The notes below the pieces were generated by a model. That model was not told the origin of the DNA and did no database searches. It saw only the letters and a program-made list of their open reading frames with translations. From assembly GCA_964006375.1 (NCBI GenBank), contig OZ023266.1, positions 63,657,446 through 63,721,445 on the forward strand: a stretch of 64,000 nt of DNA, written 5' to 3'. Made by a program: the position numbers and the translations under genes. The stretch's first letter is position 1. Each line of letters begins with the position of its first letter. This DNA is from Tillus elongatus (taxonomy: Eukaryota > Arthropoda > Insecta > Coleoptera > Cleridae). Below are positions 14,131-26,637 of this stretch, piece by piece.

Positions 14131-14853
14131 TGTAAGTCATCATATCATGCCTTACGAGTACTTAATAATAATTTATTATTATTTTTAGGATTTACAGCTT
14201 GCATGCTGTTAGGTGTTCCCATCTTTTCTGAATGGTCGCCAGTCTTAAAGCAGATTATTGAGCCTTCTAACCGAAGTTTATCAATTGTGAAAAGACATTC
14301 AGACTGCAAGTTAAATGTATACTTTGTCAAAAAGTGAGTTTAAAGCCATATTATCCTAAGTCTAAATTACACCTTTTAAGTCAGGCAATGTGAGTTTTAA
14401 AGTTTGCACAATTTTAAGATTTATTTTTAAAGCACTTTGTGAATGTGGTGACCAACAACATCATAATCTGAATCTAAGTCGAATCCTAGCTTCAGTGGAT
14501 TAAAATTATGTGCTTAAAATTTGGAAAACATGCGGTTAAAGTGACCGCCCTAAGATTTAAAAAGTCGAGTGTTTTGAGATAAAGAGCAACAATATTACGA
14601 AACCAAGTAGCTCAAACATTATAGGCATATTATAGGAATTTGCTTCTTTAACCGTTGTTGCCCTACTTGAAGTTTATATTACAGAATTTTTCTTTTTACA
14701 TAAGATTTTGCATAATGTGTATTGATGACAACTTCGCCGCTCACATCGAGGCAAAACGGCCACCCACAGCTTTGCCCTAAGCTGACCATGATAAAAAAGG
14801 TACAAAATTAATACAACAGTATTTCAACATTAATTAAATACTCTAATAGTCTA
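14131..14853. other. No gene recognised
   Basis: Short open frames near 14145-14337 on either strand match nothing known and have no splice or coding signature. The rest is AT-rich. Confidence 0.35.
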
Positions 14854-15501
14854 AGAGCCAGAGGTGAAAAAATTCTCTGAATTTACAAAAGCCGATTTTT
14901 TTAATAGTTAATTAGGTACGCTGTGCCCGTACACATATTCTGGTCAGTCAAGCGAATCCTAGAACAGGTGCCACAGGTTCTCCAACAAAGATGTCGTTTT
15001 TACCGGGGTAATAAAATGAACTTACAAAAGCTGATAATTGTTATACAGATTCTATATTGTATAACAATAAAAGCTATGTTAGTCAGTCAGCTGCATACGG
15101 GAACAAAGCTGGTCAGTCAGTTCGAATGTGTGTATGAAAAATAAATAATGTGCAATTTATTTACAAAGCATGGAAATTTTGTCGTGGGCATATATTAATC
15201 TACTAAATATTAAAAAAATAGTCAGTCAACTGTTTTGTAGAACAACGCCCGTCAGTCAGCGAAAAAAAAAAATTCGTGCGCGCCGGCAACGTTACAGGCG
15301 GCATGCACGCTCTTCTCCTCCCATTATTATTATTTAAAATATCAGAAAACTATGTGAAATTATAAGTTGTAATTATAAATTAGTAATTTATTGTTTTATT
15401 AAAACATATAAGTATATTAATAACGTTAACAGGCAATTTATTTCTTTATTTAATGTGTTCCAGTTACACTTTATTAAATAAATAAATTGTCCGTTAATAC
15501 A

Positions 15502-15560
<59 letters not shown>

Positions 15561-15977
15561 CAATAAAAATACCAATTAATAATTTATAATTACAACTTAT
15601 AATTTCACATATTGACTGACTATTTTTTTTAATGTTTAACAGATCAATATATATCCACAAAAAATGTCCAATCTTTGTAAATAAATTGCACATTATTTAT
15701 TTTTCATACACACATTCGAACTGACTGACCAGCTCTGTTCCGGTATGCAGCTGACTGACTGACATAACTTTTATTGTTATACAATATAGAATTTGTATAA
15801 CAGCTTTTGTAAATTCATTTTATTACCCCGGTAAAAACGACATCTTTGTTGGCGCACCCGTGGCACCTGTTTTAAGATTCGCCTGACTGACCTGAATATG
15901 TGTACGTGCACAGCGTACCTAATTAACTATAAAAAACAGCTTTTGTAAATTCAGAGAATGTTCTTACCTCTGGCTCT
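14854..15977. mobile_element. Foldback element with repeated GTCAGTCA motifs and a central (TA)n
   Basis: AGAGCCAGAGGT at 14854 is mirrored by ACCTCTGGCTCT ending at 15977. The arms (about 14854-15170 and 15660-15977) pair over more than 300 bp. A second inverted stretch (about 15350-15400 with 15560-15620) brackets the (TA)n at 15509-15557. GTCAGTCA, or its complement TGACTGAC, occurs at spaced intervals in both arms (near 14943, 15083, 15111, 15221, 15250, 15613, 15720, 15750, 15885). The left arm carries a GC-rich insert near 15240-15330 that is not mirrored. No protein-coding sequence is present. Confidence 0.75.
15509..15557. repeat. (TA)n microsatellite
   Basis: About 49 bp of pure TA near the centre of the foldback element. 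Confidence 0.95.
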
Positions 15978-16955
15978 CCGTCTATAAGATGGAACTTTAT
16001 TATTTACGTACTTCACATCTACCGGGTTTCATTAGGACAGGTAACCGCCCATATCTCAGAAACTAGTAATTTTACAGCTTTGGGAACAAATAATTATAAT
16101 AAAAGTGACCAAGAGAAATTGCCGGAAATTGTTTTCAAGTGTATAGGATAACCGCTAGGTTGCGTAATTGTCACATAAAAATGGCTGAACATTTTCAAAA
16201 AAAAGTAACAAGTAAGGCAATTTTGACTGTTTGGCGAACAAAAAAGTTTGCGGTGTCATCTTTGTCATTTGTCAAATAAAGTGGTGGGGGAGGTAGAATT
16301 ATCTTTTGAAAAAAAGCTCATAACTACAGTTTGGTTTAACCAAATTTGGTTTGGAAGAGAATTTCGTGCCTTATTTTCAGTTACATAAGCTATAGAAGCA
16401 CACTTCTTCACCGCTAGAGGGCGCTATGCTAAAAACTGGCATGTTTTATGGTATTCTTCGAAAAATTTAAATACAATGATATATACTTTTGAACATAGTT
16501 AAATAAACCAAAGAAGGCTCAACAATCTGACGAAAACCGCAGTTCGATACATTTCTTTATATTGGAAGCGTTAACAAAAATGTGATTAAAACATATAGAC
16601 ACAACGCATTGAATGACGCGTCATTTTCTATTAGGCCCATTTTGTAAGCTCTAACTCAGATTTATAAACGTCTGCAAATTATGTTGCTCAATTGCATGAT
16701 TTTCTTCTATTTAAACTATTAATTTAAATCATATTGGAAGACTTCATTATTAACATTTTCATTACTATCCATTAAGTCGATACAGTCAAGTAAGCTTCGG
16801 AAACACAAAAAATATCTGATTCGCGGAAATAACATGTAACATCAAATTATTATTACATGAGTAAATATTTTAGAATAAGAAAATCGTATAAGTTTTCACT
16901 GTCGCGTGATTATAAGCACACTGATTTTTTATCTTTGAAATTCTAATAGTTCTAA

Positions 16956-17745
16956 GTGAATTTTGCCTTAGGTTATATCCGTATCATAATATGTGCTACA
17001 CCAAAATTTGACCGTCAAAACTATGACAGGAGGATGGACTACTTTCATTGGTTATTAATTATGATAGCAGAAGACAGAAACTGGTTCTCCCAAATTTTGT
17101 ACACGGATGAAGCAACATTTCATAGTAACCGTGGAATCAATACGCCCAATATGCATTATAGGTCAGAAAGTAATCCCCATTGGATACAGGAGATGCAGTA
17201 TTGCACAGAAGCATGATTGTTTGGTGGGGCACTGAAATCCTAGGTCGGTTTTTATTTTATGGTTTGCCCATAATATTGAATTTTTTTGGACAACCATTTA
17301 CTAGTCTTTTTACAAAACGTGGCGTTGGAAACCAGAGTAAGAATGTGTTTCCAACATTATAGCTGTCCCTCCCATTTCGCTATAAACGTGCGTAAATTTC
17401 TTGATCGGGCATTTCCTGATAGGTGCATTTGGTATAGGTAGCCTATTTCCATGGCCCGCGAGGTACTGTTCATATCCATAAGTTTAGGAACAATATGTTT
17501 TCTACATGTTTGTTGCAAGTCACCTGACTTAGCCTGTCTTGATTTATGCCTCTGGGGCATATTGAAGGACCTTATTTTTACCACGCTATCTACGAAAAGA
17601 TAGAATATGATTCAGAGAATTACGGACGCTATACGCAGCATATCTAAAGCGCAAGTCGAAACGGCTGTCTTGTCAAGCAGAGAAAAGTTGGAATTGTGTG
17701 TTCAAAATGGTGGACGTGATTTTGAACATTTGGGACATCATTGAT
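16956..17745 (+). pseudogene. Fossil mariner-like transposase inside the long inverted-repeat element
   Basis: A readable segment carries 'NYDRRMDYFHWLL', then 'QILYTDEATFHSNRGINTPN' (first catalytic Asp) and 'YRSESNPHWIQEMQ'. Further on, shifted frames give 'HFAINVRKFLDRAFPDR', 'SPDLACLDLCLWGILKD' (third Asp region) and a tail 'CVQNGGRDFEHLGHH'. Several stops and frameshifts lie between. The N-terminal DNA-binding region was not recognised. Related to, but clearly distinct from, the DD41D families in this window. Confidence 0.7.
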
Positions 17746-17811
17746 AATTAAATCGTCTGCAATATTATTTGTTATTAGTTATTTTTGCTTGTATGTTTCC
17801 AAACCTTTTTT

Positions 17812-17885
17812 TCCCAGGGCTCGTTCGCGGCCTTGCCACCCCGATAGCACTGCAACCTTTGGTTGATTGTGCATACCCTTTCTTG
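17812..17885 (-). repeat. 3'-end fragment of the RNase-H LINE found at 34040-35523
   Basis: About 65 bp (GCATACCCTTT ... CAGGGCTCG) is the reverse complement of the last bases of the LINE near 35447-35508, with a few changes. It is a dead-on-arrival 5'-truncated copy in opposite orientation. Confidence 0.75.
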
Positions 17886-17940
17886 ATTTTTAAATGTATG
17901 TATATTTTAAACGGATTATAATAAAAGTGTTAATTAATTC

Positions 17941-18069
<129 letters not shown>

Positions 18070-18810
18070 GATTAGTTAAAATAGAAGGAAATCATGCAAC
18101 TGAGCATTAGAATTTGCAAAGATTAGCATTTGAGTTAGAGCTTACAAAATCGGCATAGTAAAAAATGATGCGTCGTTTAATGCGTTACGTCTACGTTTTA
18201 ACCACATTTTTGTTAACATTTCCGGTATACAGAAAGATATCGATTTGCGATATTTGCCACTATGTTTAGCCTTCTTTGCTTTATCCAACTATGTAAAAAA
18301 GTATATATCATTGTATTTAAATTTTCCGAAAAATACCATAAAACATGCCAGTTTTTAGCATGGTGCCCTCTAGCGGAGAATGAATTAAGTGTCCTTTTAT
18401 AGTTTATATGGCTGAAAATAAGGCATGAAAATCTATTCCAAACGAGACCAAGTTCACCAAATTCGGTTAATCCAAACCGTAGTTACGAGCTTTTTTTCAT
18501 AAGAAAATTCTACCTCCCTCACCACTTTATTTGACAAATAACAAAGATGACACCGAAAACTCTTTGGTTCAGCAAGCAGTTAAGATTAAAATAGTGATAT
18601 TCTTCGACATGTCTTACTTTCTACTTTTCTGAGAAAATGTTGTTTTGGCGTTTTGATCTCACAATTACGCCCCCGGTTATCCTATAAGATTGCAAATAAA
18701 TTCCGGCAATTTTCCTCGGTCACTTTTATTATAATTATTTTTTTCCAAAGCTGTAAGATTATTAGTTTCTGAAATATGGCCAGTTACCTGCCTTAATGAA
18801 ACACACGGTA

Positions 18811-19044
18811 CATGGTGGTCCAAATTGCTAACTTTTAGAGGGAAACTCTTATCTCCAAAACGGGATAAAACGGGGCAATTTTGGAAATTGGCCATAACTA
18901 TTTTCCTCTTAATTTTTTTATATCTGTGCAAACATTTCTGGAGCACCTTTTTAGGTAGAATCAATGGTGTAAATACCATTTTTTTTTAATTTATAAACTT
19001 GTAGTTGTAAACAGAAAAGCAGTTTGTTAAATGGGACACCCAGT
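18811..19044. repeat. Possible solo mariner-type terminus ending GGGACACCCAG|TA
   Basis: The sequence running up to a TA at 19043-19044 ends TAAATGGGACACCCAG. Read inward this is CTGGGTGTCCC, a common style of Tc1/mariner end. No matching left end was found, so this may be a truncated relic. Confidence 0.35.
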
Positions 19045-19224
19045 ATATTTGCTATATTTGAGCAAAGCATGAAATTACCATTCCAAAAATATAACCCACG
19101 TAATATTGTGCACAATTCTTTGAAAAAAATGGAGCATTGAAGTTTTATTCGTATAACTTCTAAAAGTGCAGTTTTTCTTTACTTTTGAACTTAATTTGCC
19201 ACGAAATTTACAAATTATGAAAGA

Positions 19225-20040
19225 TGGAACATGATTGTCTATTTCATACGTGCAAATAACGCTGCAAGCAATTTGTACCACGAGCAGTATCCAGAGAAGA
19301 GAAACCTTTTAAAAAATATTTTTGCAAGAGTACGACACAATCTAATCACCAGTGGTCAACTTGAGAAGAAAAGTCCTAAAAAGTGTGCTTCAAGTAGGGA
19401 CAGGGCCTTTTGAAAAAATAGTAGTTTTAGTAATTGTTGAAAATAACCTTCAACGCGAAAGTTAACAATATCATTAGGACTACCAAGAACGAATGTTAGA
19501 CAGATATTGCAAAAGGACAAAAATCCATACAGGACTAGAAACCTTCATCACCTTAGATCCGGAGATTTGAATACAGGTGGATTTTTGCCAATGGTTCCCA
19601 GAAAATTGTAACCAAGTGCTCGAGTTTTCGTTGAAATGTATTTGGACAGACGAAGTTCATCTAAACAGTGCTGGTACCTTCCGCCGCTACAACATACTTG
19701 GGCACAAGAATATCCTCATTCAATTGTGGAACAGAGAAATCAAGGATGATTTGGGTGTAGTGTGTGGACAGTTTCAGGGATAACATCATCGGTTCGGTGA
19801 TATACAATGGCACACTCACCTCTAAAACGTATTTTCAATTTTTTTAGGCAAGATATAGGACCTCTTGTTGACAAACTGTCGCTAAATGAACCCAGCAAGA
19901 TGGAGCATTGCCTCACAATGCAGCAATTGCTTCCAATTTTTTGGCGGCCAATTATTGCAATAATTGGGTAGCTAATCAAGGTCCCAACCGTCGGCCGACG
20001 AATTCTAGACAAGACTAAGAACTCGCGGTGTTGCAAACAT
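19225..20040 (+). pseudogene. Second mariner-like transposase fossil (different family)
   Basis: Starts with a helix-turn-helix-like stretch ('NNAASNLYHEQYPEKRNLL', about 19250-19310), then 'RTNVRQILQKDKNPYRTR'. After a frame change comes 'DFCQWFPENCNQVLEFSLKC' and 'WTDEVHLNSAGTFRRYN' (first catalytic Asp, about 19645). Later frames are broken. The pattern fits the mariner lineage whose N-terminus reads 'A..LY.ERFP.RR.P'. No inverted repeats were recognised around it. Confidence 0.62.
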
Positions 20041-20099
20041 TTGCACTTTTACATAACCACCCCCCTCACCCCATTACACTAATTAACTCAGCAAGACAT

Positions 20100-20245
20100 G
20101 TTCAGAAAAAGGTGATATTTTGAAAACCGAATTGGATTTGGGTTCTAGGGGCACTAATTCGCGCTCATTTGGAGAAATTTTCCAAAAATCTTACCATCAA
20201 TATCTCTCTGTTAGCGAATTTTCTTAATGAAAATTCACTAAAAAT
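20100..20245 (+). repeat. 3'-end fragment of the hairpin-ended repeat family
   Basis: The block 'GGCACTAATTCGCGCTCATT' followed by 'GTTAGCGAATTTTC...GAAAATTCACT' is a diverged version of the end seen at 30770-30880, 44180-44293, 45830-45940 and 61310-61424. Confidence 0.6.
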
Positions 20246-20756
20246 ATCTCCCCAAAGGTTCACTTAAACCATTTTTAATAGGAATACCTTTTTTGTTAAG
20301 AAATACCTAGAATCACATATTTCGTTGCAAAGATGTATACGAGGGCTTAGAAAAAAGTTAATGCATATTTAATGAATAACATTGCTTGTAGAGGGCGCCC
20401 CGTATACTACAGCAATAAGTGATACTTATATTATTTTTTCAAACTTGAAAGAATGTCTCCCCACAAAACTTGAAACATGTCAAACTAAACCCTTAGAAAT
20501 TATGAAGGCAAAACCTTTTTTTATTTGTCACTTTAACACCATGTATCTCTTTTATTATGCGATTAGGGATATAAGCGCGTTAAGTTAAATCAACTTATTT
20601 TCAGCAAAGAAGTAATTGGTATCATTTTTGCCCCTTCATTTAAATACAGCTTGTAGAATGTTTCATTTACAATAATTAGGATAGACCTATGTGCGGTAGA
20701 ACAAAGGGTTCTAGACAACTAAAAATGTTTTATCTGAGTTCAGAAGTTTGAAGCAC
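20246..20756. other. No gene recognised
   Basis: AT-rich. The first ~60 bp resemble the sequence just after the hairpin at 30880, so the repeat may extend beyond its hairpin in these two copies. Confidence 0.3.
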
Positions 20757-20955
20757 TTATGCCCAGTTTCAAAAAGCTCGATTAAATACTTAACGGACGG
20801 TTAGTTAATCAAGGCTTCAGGCGACCAATCACAGACTATGATTCGGGTTTTTGTCATTACAACCAAATATTTTGAAGCTGTGATTGGTTGTATTAAGCTT
20901 TGATTAACTAACCGGCCGTTAAATATTTAATCGGGCTTTGTGAAACCGGGTATTA
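20757..20955. mobile_element. 193 bp MITE with ~75 bp inverted repeats and TTA target duplication
   Basis: Terminal sequences TGCCCAGTTTCA and, reversed, TACCCGGTTTCA bound the element (20760-20952), flanked on both sides by TTA (20757-20759, 20953-20955). The arms share AGCTCGATTAAATA/AGCCCGATTAAATA and GGTTAGTTAATCAA. The 3 bp TTA duplication is typical of PIF/Harbinger-derived MITEs; the family is inferred from that alone. Confidence 0.7.
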
Positions 20956-21107
20956 CTGTGTCATTTATATATATTTTTATTTTCACTAAATTTTTGCCTT
21001 AAGTTTCCATTACACAGTATATTTTGACATGGAAGGAGCAACCAGGTCAAGACTATATTAAGTAGCGATATTTATTAACAAGTTGTAATTTGTTGTTTCA
21101 TTTCTAG

Positions 21108-21220
21108 TTACTCAAGAGTCCATGTGCGTACAAGAACGAAGTTCGAAGTAGGTTATTCTGCTAGACGTTCCAAAGGTTGTGAATACGAGAACTTAATCTT
21201 TGATTGGTACATACTTGCCG
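21108..21220 (+). CDS. REJ-like gene, exon 1 of those visible
   Basis: Acceptor TTTCTAG ends at 21107; donor GTAAGTG starts at 21221. The first base completes a split codon (phase 2), then 37 codons follow and one leftover base (phase 1). The translation begins YSRVHVRTRTKFEVGY and ends ENLIFDWYILAG once joined to exon 2. A Cys precedes the 'LIFDWYI' strand, as in REJ modules. The upstream exon that should end in phase 2 was not found in this window. Confidence 0.75.
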
Positions 21221-21396
21221 GTAAGTGTTTATTAGTTAGGTAGAGCTGTTGTACCTTGTAACACGTTCCAGATGTTTTCAAGGGTATCTTTGAAAACAAT
21301 TTGGAGAACTTTGTTTCTGCTGATAGAACCTCACAGGAATCTTTAAAAAAATGTTAATACTCTATGTGGTGTTGAGTTTATGTAGCACAACATAAA

Positions 21397-21468
<72 letters not shown>

Positions 21469-21859
21469 CAAGGTGCCTTGAAATAGGCTGTGGTGTACCT
21501 AAACAGAGTTGTTTCCAAAAATTAAAACTCTGAAACTTATGTAGGTATTTCATATTTATTCCTTTTCAGGCCAGCAAATGCAATAAGTAATAAGAAACAT
21601 ACAAATAAAAAAACCTCAGCAAAAAGCATTAAGAAAACTTTGAAAAATGACAAAAATTTTTTATAAAATATAAAATACTTCTGAAAACGGCTTTCTCTAT
21701 TTAACATCATAAGTTGCAAAAATAAATTTGTCATGATTTCAGTTATTTCATTCGATCAGTTCCAGTTTCGTTAGATGGATGTAGAAGAGTTACAACGTCC
21801 AACATATAAACTGTATCAACGCCTGGAATTATCGGATAACAAAATTTGCAATCTAGTTT
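21221..21859. other. Intron 1, 5' part; holds a (TA)n tract
   Basis: No coding evidence. A pure TA tract occupies about 21399-21466. Confidence 0.5.
21399..21466. repeat. (TA)n microsatellite, ~68 bp
   Basis: Pure TA tract in intron 1; no transposon end was recognised on either side. Confidence 0.95.
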
Positions 21860-23165
21860 TGCACAAGAAGTATACTTACAACTCCTCTGACGCGTAACGC
21901 AGCCCACTTAGCAGAAAACATCTCTTTTCCTCCAATTCGACGACAATATGCTTTCCGTCTGAAACGCTATACGTAAGAGGACCCTAAATGTCTTCTGCTG
22001 GGTCCTTTGGTGATAAGAGATTTAGTTGTTTTAGGATTTTTCCTTCGAGATCACTCTCCTTTTGATAGGGAGTATCATCCATATCTTCACCAATTCTACC
22101 AGACAACATTTTCTTGGCTGTCGATAGATTCTTGGAAAAAGAATCTACAGACTCCTTGATGTTCTGAAGCTTGGAGCTCCTTTGTTTTTGAGCTCCTCTT
22201 TTTCGGGTATGTCTGACTATTTTTGGTGATCCGGTTCTAGTTTCTTTTGCTTTCTTGTCGTACGTCTTGAGAAGTCAGTTTTTAAACAAATAACACGCTT
22301 GAATTAGGAGTTAGACACGGTGATCTTGTTAAGGTGCTATTTGTAACAGATGAGCGGGGAATAGAAGTGCCTGGTGTAGAAGAAGGTCGAGTTTGAAGTT
22401 AAGAAGGATTCTGAGTCGCGACTGAAAAAGACCCATCTAGCAAAAGCATTTATAAGTTCGCTTGTTGGTTGAGACAGTCGGTAACTGAGGCTGAGGCTAA
22501 ATAATCACACTGAATGCGGCCCTGTTGCGAGGATATATTCCAGGTTTCCTGAACCTACTACAAATATTGCTTGGAGTGAACGCTCTAGGAAACGCCAAAC
22601 CAACAGCTTTTGCTGCGTTGGAGATGGCGGAGGATATCCCTGTGTTGTTTAAGTATCACAAATCCAAAACCTGATTATAAAAGATTTTGAGTGGCCCAAA
22701 TACAGTTAGGTCGAGTATTTGTGGATTATTTAAGGTGTGAGGAGAGAAAGTTAATATCTTCATGCCACCTTGTGATGCAATGTCAACAGCTTTGACATTG
22801 CAATGAGTCTCGTGGGTGTCATGTATAAGTAGAACTAAATCTTCTTTTGAAGGTTCCACATGTTTAACGAAATAGCTTATGAACTTTATAATCTCTTGTT
22901 TATTGGACCACGCATAAAAATTGGCTGAGCCAAATATACGGGATAGTACTTGATTTAGCATGTATTCTGTGACATTTTTCCTTGGAAATATCATCATCAA
23001 GGTATATAGGTTCCCGTGGTACTAACACATCATATGACAGTCACCACTTCACCTCTTTTAGCTGACATTGAGCAGCCAAGTTGATTATCTTTATTGGGAG
23101 AGACTATTTTCGGTGGATCTTGCATTTCGGGTATTAAGTAAAACTCCATATGCATTATCGCTATT
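21860..23165 (-). pseudogene. pogo/Tigger-like (DDE_1) transposase remnant
   Basis: On the minus strand from about 23160, 'NKDNQLGCSMSAKRGEVVTV' matches the start of the DDE_1 catalytic domain. 23000-22656 then gives 'MMMIFPRKNVTEYMLN', 'EDLVLLIHDTHETHCNVKAVDIA' (catalytic Asp, normally DNHxSH) and 'GGMKILTFSPHTLNNPQILDLTVFGPLK' (third Asp region, usually QPLDVxVFGPLK). After a stop near 22653 the same strand continues 'AVGLAFPRAFTPSNICSRF' and 'GIYPRNRAAF', the usual C-terminal part. The N-terminal CENP-B-type DNA-binding half is missing. Stops and frameshifts make it dead. It fills most of intron 1 and stops about 45 bp before exon 2. Confidence 0.8.
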
Positions 23166-23211
23166 TAACCACCCTAATAATTTTTATTGGCTTTTAATAT
23201 TTTCTTTACAG

Positions 23212-23360
23212 GAAAGCGTGTCTTAACATCCGTAAAAAATCACCAAGACAGAAGAGTATTTTTGATGCAGGCTTATTCCGTTCCACCAGGAAGCTATACA
23301 CTGAGATGTAACATATTTGTGCAACCAATATATTATCATACAACTCCCAACCAAGCAGAA
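23212..23360 (+). CDS. REJ-like gene, exon 2
   Basis: Acceptor TTTACAG to 23211, donor GTAAGCA from 23361; 149 bp, phase 1 in and phase 0 out. Reads GKRVLTSVKNHQDRRV, then 'LMQAYSVPPGSYTLRCNIFVQ' and ends HTTPNQAE. The 'PPGSYTLRCNI' stretch has the look of the REJ beta-strand that reads 'L..G.Y.f.l.v'. Confidence 0.82.
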
Positions 23361-24632
23361 GTAAGCAATTTGTTTTACCGATATTATAATAATTAATTTA
23401 ATAACTGACATTTATTTATTTATTCATTTATTTATTTATTCATTTATGTCTTTATTGAGAAAGCATTTTAGAATGATTATTAAACATTTGGTCTTAAAAG
23501 AGACAACTTGTGTCCAGCTCTAGTTTCAACTACTAGCGTTTCGACATCTGACAGAACCACTTGAAAATTGTTGCTTTTACGATTGAAGATCTTCAAGGAT
23601 GTATCCGGAAAATATGTAGCGCAGCTGGACATACAAAACACTGTTTATTTGTTTTTGTTTGATACGGTTTTTAAATGTTGTGAAGGTATTAGGATTACTT
23701 AATTATATTGTATGCTTATAAAGTCTTAGCATAAACAGTTGAAGATTCTTTATGGAAAGAAAAACTTCGATTCTTTATAAAAAGAAATTCTTAAGATTTT
23801 ACGCGAATGCTTTTCTACACCATCAAAGGTTCTATAGCAGACCAAGAAACTATTGTATTATAGTAGTGAACCGACCATTTCCCACAAGAAAAAAAATAAT
23901 ATAATAAAAATCACTATCACATATTTTTAAACACCTACGATGATTTCACTAGCAAGGTTAGCGTCAGCAGCGGATGAAACATTCAAGTCTTTAAATAAGC
24001 GTTGTAGCGATTTGAGTTCTCCAACTTTACTTATCTGTGCTCATCACAGGTTCCATCATTGACTTAATAAAAGATAATCTACAAAAGCATGATTATTATT
24101 ATGTCCACATAGTTATACTATTTTTACGATACGAATGGAATGACATAATTTTTTGTATTTAAAGTTACGCAACACACAAACCTAAATTCTCAAAGATTCA
24201 TATATCACATTATAGCTGAAATGAAAATCTCACTCCTATAAATTAGCAACCCTTCACCACGTTGCGAAATTGAATAATTATTAAAACTAAACAAATTGAT
24301 GTACCGACAATTATTGACATGAATTGTACTTAGTCGTTTATTTCTGATCTATATATCATTAAACGTTTAAAATGGTTGTTTTTAGGACGCATACTGGTTC
24401 TATTGACGTTATATGTTGCTGCTACAATGCTGGCTAGCCGCTTACATTTACCAAACGGTGGAAATCATTACAATTTCCTCAATTAACCCTTTACAGGCAG
24501 CATTTAGAAATAGTCGCTTCTTGTCTATGATTTTTAAGTATATGGTTACGCAATAAAGTAAAAAAGTTATTTTCTTCAATATTTTTATTCAACCATTTTG
24601 TTTAAAAAAGGTGGTATATCTGACATACCACT
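23361..24632. other. Intron 2, first part; nothing recognised
   Basis: AT-rich. A short ATTT-type low-complexity run (about 23410-23445) follows the exon. No coding or repeat match was seen. Confidence 0.4.
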
Positions 24633-24635
24633 AAG

Positions 24636-24998
24636 CTACGGAATTATTTTTTCATGATAATTTTGGAAACAAGATTTTTTGCCAGAAAGACATAATGCGA
24701 CACCACGAGTATCACAAGCCCATCTGGGTCTCCTCTGGTGGTCTCCGGTATTACACAGACCGCATCGTCGAGAATTTCCGTTAACTGGCATATGTAGAGA
24801 ATGGTCCCATCTCCCCGTAAGTGCTTCGACTGGCTTATAATTATTCACATTTTTTTACTCCAAGCTTGGTCTTCCTTTCGTTAAAGCTTCACTCCCGGTA
24901 CCTACCAATGCTCCTACTATTGCTAAACGAAACGCCTTCAGATTCATACCACAGCCATTCTCCACAGCGCTGCTGAAAAATGAGGAACACGTTGTTTC
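24636..24998 (-). pseudogene. piggyBac-type transposase C-terminal fragment
   Basis: Minus-strand reading gives 'NGCGMNLKAFRLAIVGALVG', 'TKGRPSLE', an in-frame stop, then 'VNNYKPVEALTGRWDHSLHMP'. Next comes the Cys-rich domain 'RRCGLCNTGDHQRRPRWACD', 'GVALCLSGKKSCFQNYHE', ending at a stop. The CxxC...C...C..CF..YH pattern is the C-terminal zinc-binding domain of piggyBac-family transposases. The catalytic part is absent. It is a different family from the remnant at 51890-52958. Confidence 0.75.
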
Positions 24999-25029
24999 AC
25001 GTTCTGTCATTTTGTCACATTTTGAACTT

Positions 25030-26637
25030 GTCAAATTAATTTAGGTATTTCGGAACTATTGTTTTACAATTTTCTAAACAAAAATGGTTTGTCGGAAAGG
25101 CAGCGTATCGAAGTCTTGATATTGTCAGGATGTGGAGATAAAATAAGAAGTCAAAGTGAAGTGTGCATTTTATTTCATGCTAAATATCCGGAAAAACAAA
25201 TTTCACAGAGTACTGTTAGTACAATATTCCACAAATTTGATGAACATGGCACAGTGAAGGACTTGCCTGGGAATGGATGGTCATGTGTTTTAGGCGGCGA
25301 TGAAAAATTAGATATTGCATTATTTCTGGAGGATAATTCGCATGTTTCAAAAGTTTCATTGGCTCAAAATCATGATACACCTAGAGGTACTATTGTAAGA
25401 TTTTTGAAAGCAGCAAAATACCACCCTTATAAATTATATCTTGTCCAAGAGCTTTTAGAAGATGACTATGACAGGCGTTTGCAATTTTGCGAGGAAATGA
25501 TGAGACGGTGTGACGAGAATAATAGGTTTTCACAGAACATATTATTTTCTGATGAAGCTACTTTCTATTTAAACGGAGTGGTTGACAGACATAATTATCG
25601 TTTCTGGAGTCAAGAAAATCCACGATGGATATTTGAAGCGCATACTCAGCGGCCCCAGAAAATAAACGTATGGGCAAATATAATTAATACCCGAATTTTA
25701 GGGCCATTCTTTTTTTAAGAAAACCTCACAGCTGAACGGTACCTGGATTTCTTAACCTTCGAGTTAATGCCTGCTCTAGCTGTAATTTTTTCCAACGAAG
25801 TAGATCCAGATATACCTAATGAAACAATTTGGTTTCAGCAAGATGGTACTCCCTCGAATTTTGGTGTAAATGTGAGAAGATATTTAGGTCAGATATTTCC
25901 AGGTCGCTGGATTGGACGACGTGGTAAAATTGAATGGCCACCGAGGTCCCCAGGCTTAAAGCCTCTAGACTATTTTCTTTGGGGATATTTAAAAGAAAAT
26001 GTTTACCAAAATAGGCCAAATAATATTGAAGATTTGAAATACAAAATAGCAGACACATAACATACCGGATGAAGCCATTCGGAATTCCGTCCACGGATTT
26101 TACCATCGTCTGGGAGCATGCCAAGTAGAGGGTGGAGAATATTTCCAGCATTTGCCACGTTAAACAGCCTTTTTGTTGTTTTTTGTTTTGCTTCGTTACA
26201 TTTTTTTTTGACAAAATAAATAACAAATAAACCATAACTATGTATTGTTAAGCTACAATGTCACAAAATGACGAGAAACAATGAAAATCTCTTACCTGGA
26301 AAGGTAAAAAACACATCAATGATTTATCATTTCCGCTTATTTTAATTGGGATTTTTTTAAAACTTTTAACAGTCGCCATTTAAAATAGCTCGACAGAATC
26401 GCGCCAAAATTTATGAGCATACTGTACGAGATATCATCTTTCAAATGATGTATCACAAGTTGTATGTTTCTATTTAAAAAAATACCAATGTCGTCATATC
26501 TTTGACAAATGTCTATTAAAAAAACGAATAACTTCAAAATGTGTGCATATATAAAACTAAATTGACGTGTCCGAGTGTTTTCCCCAAAAGTTAAAGGTTA
26601 AGGGTATATTAATTTTATTCCGGACTTCTGGGCAGCC

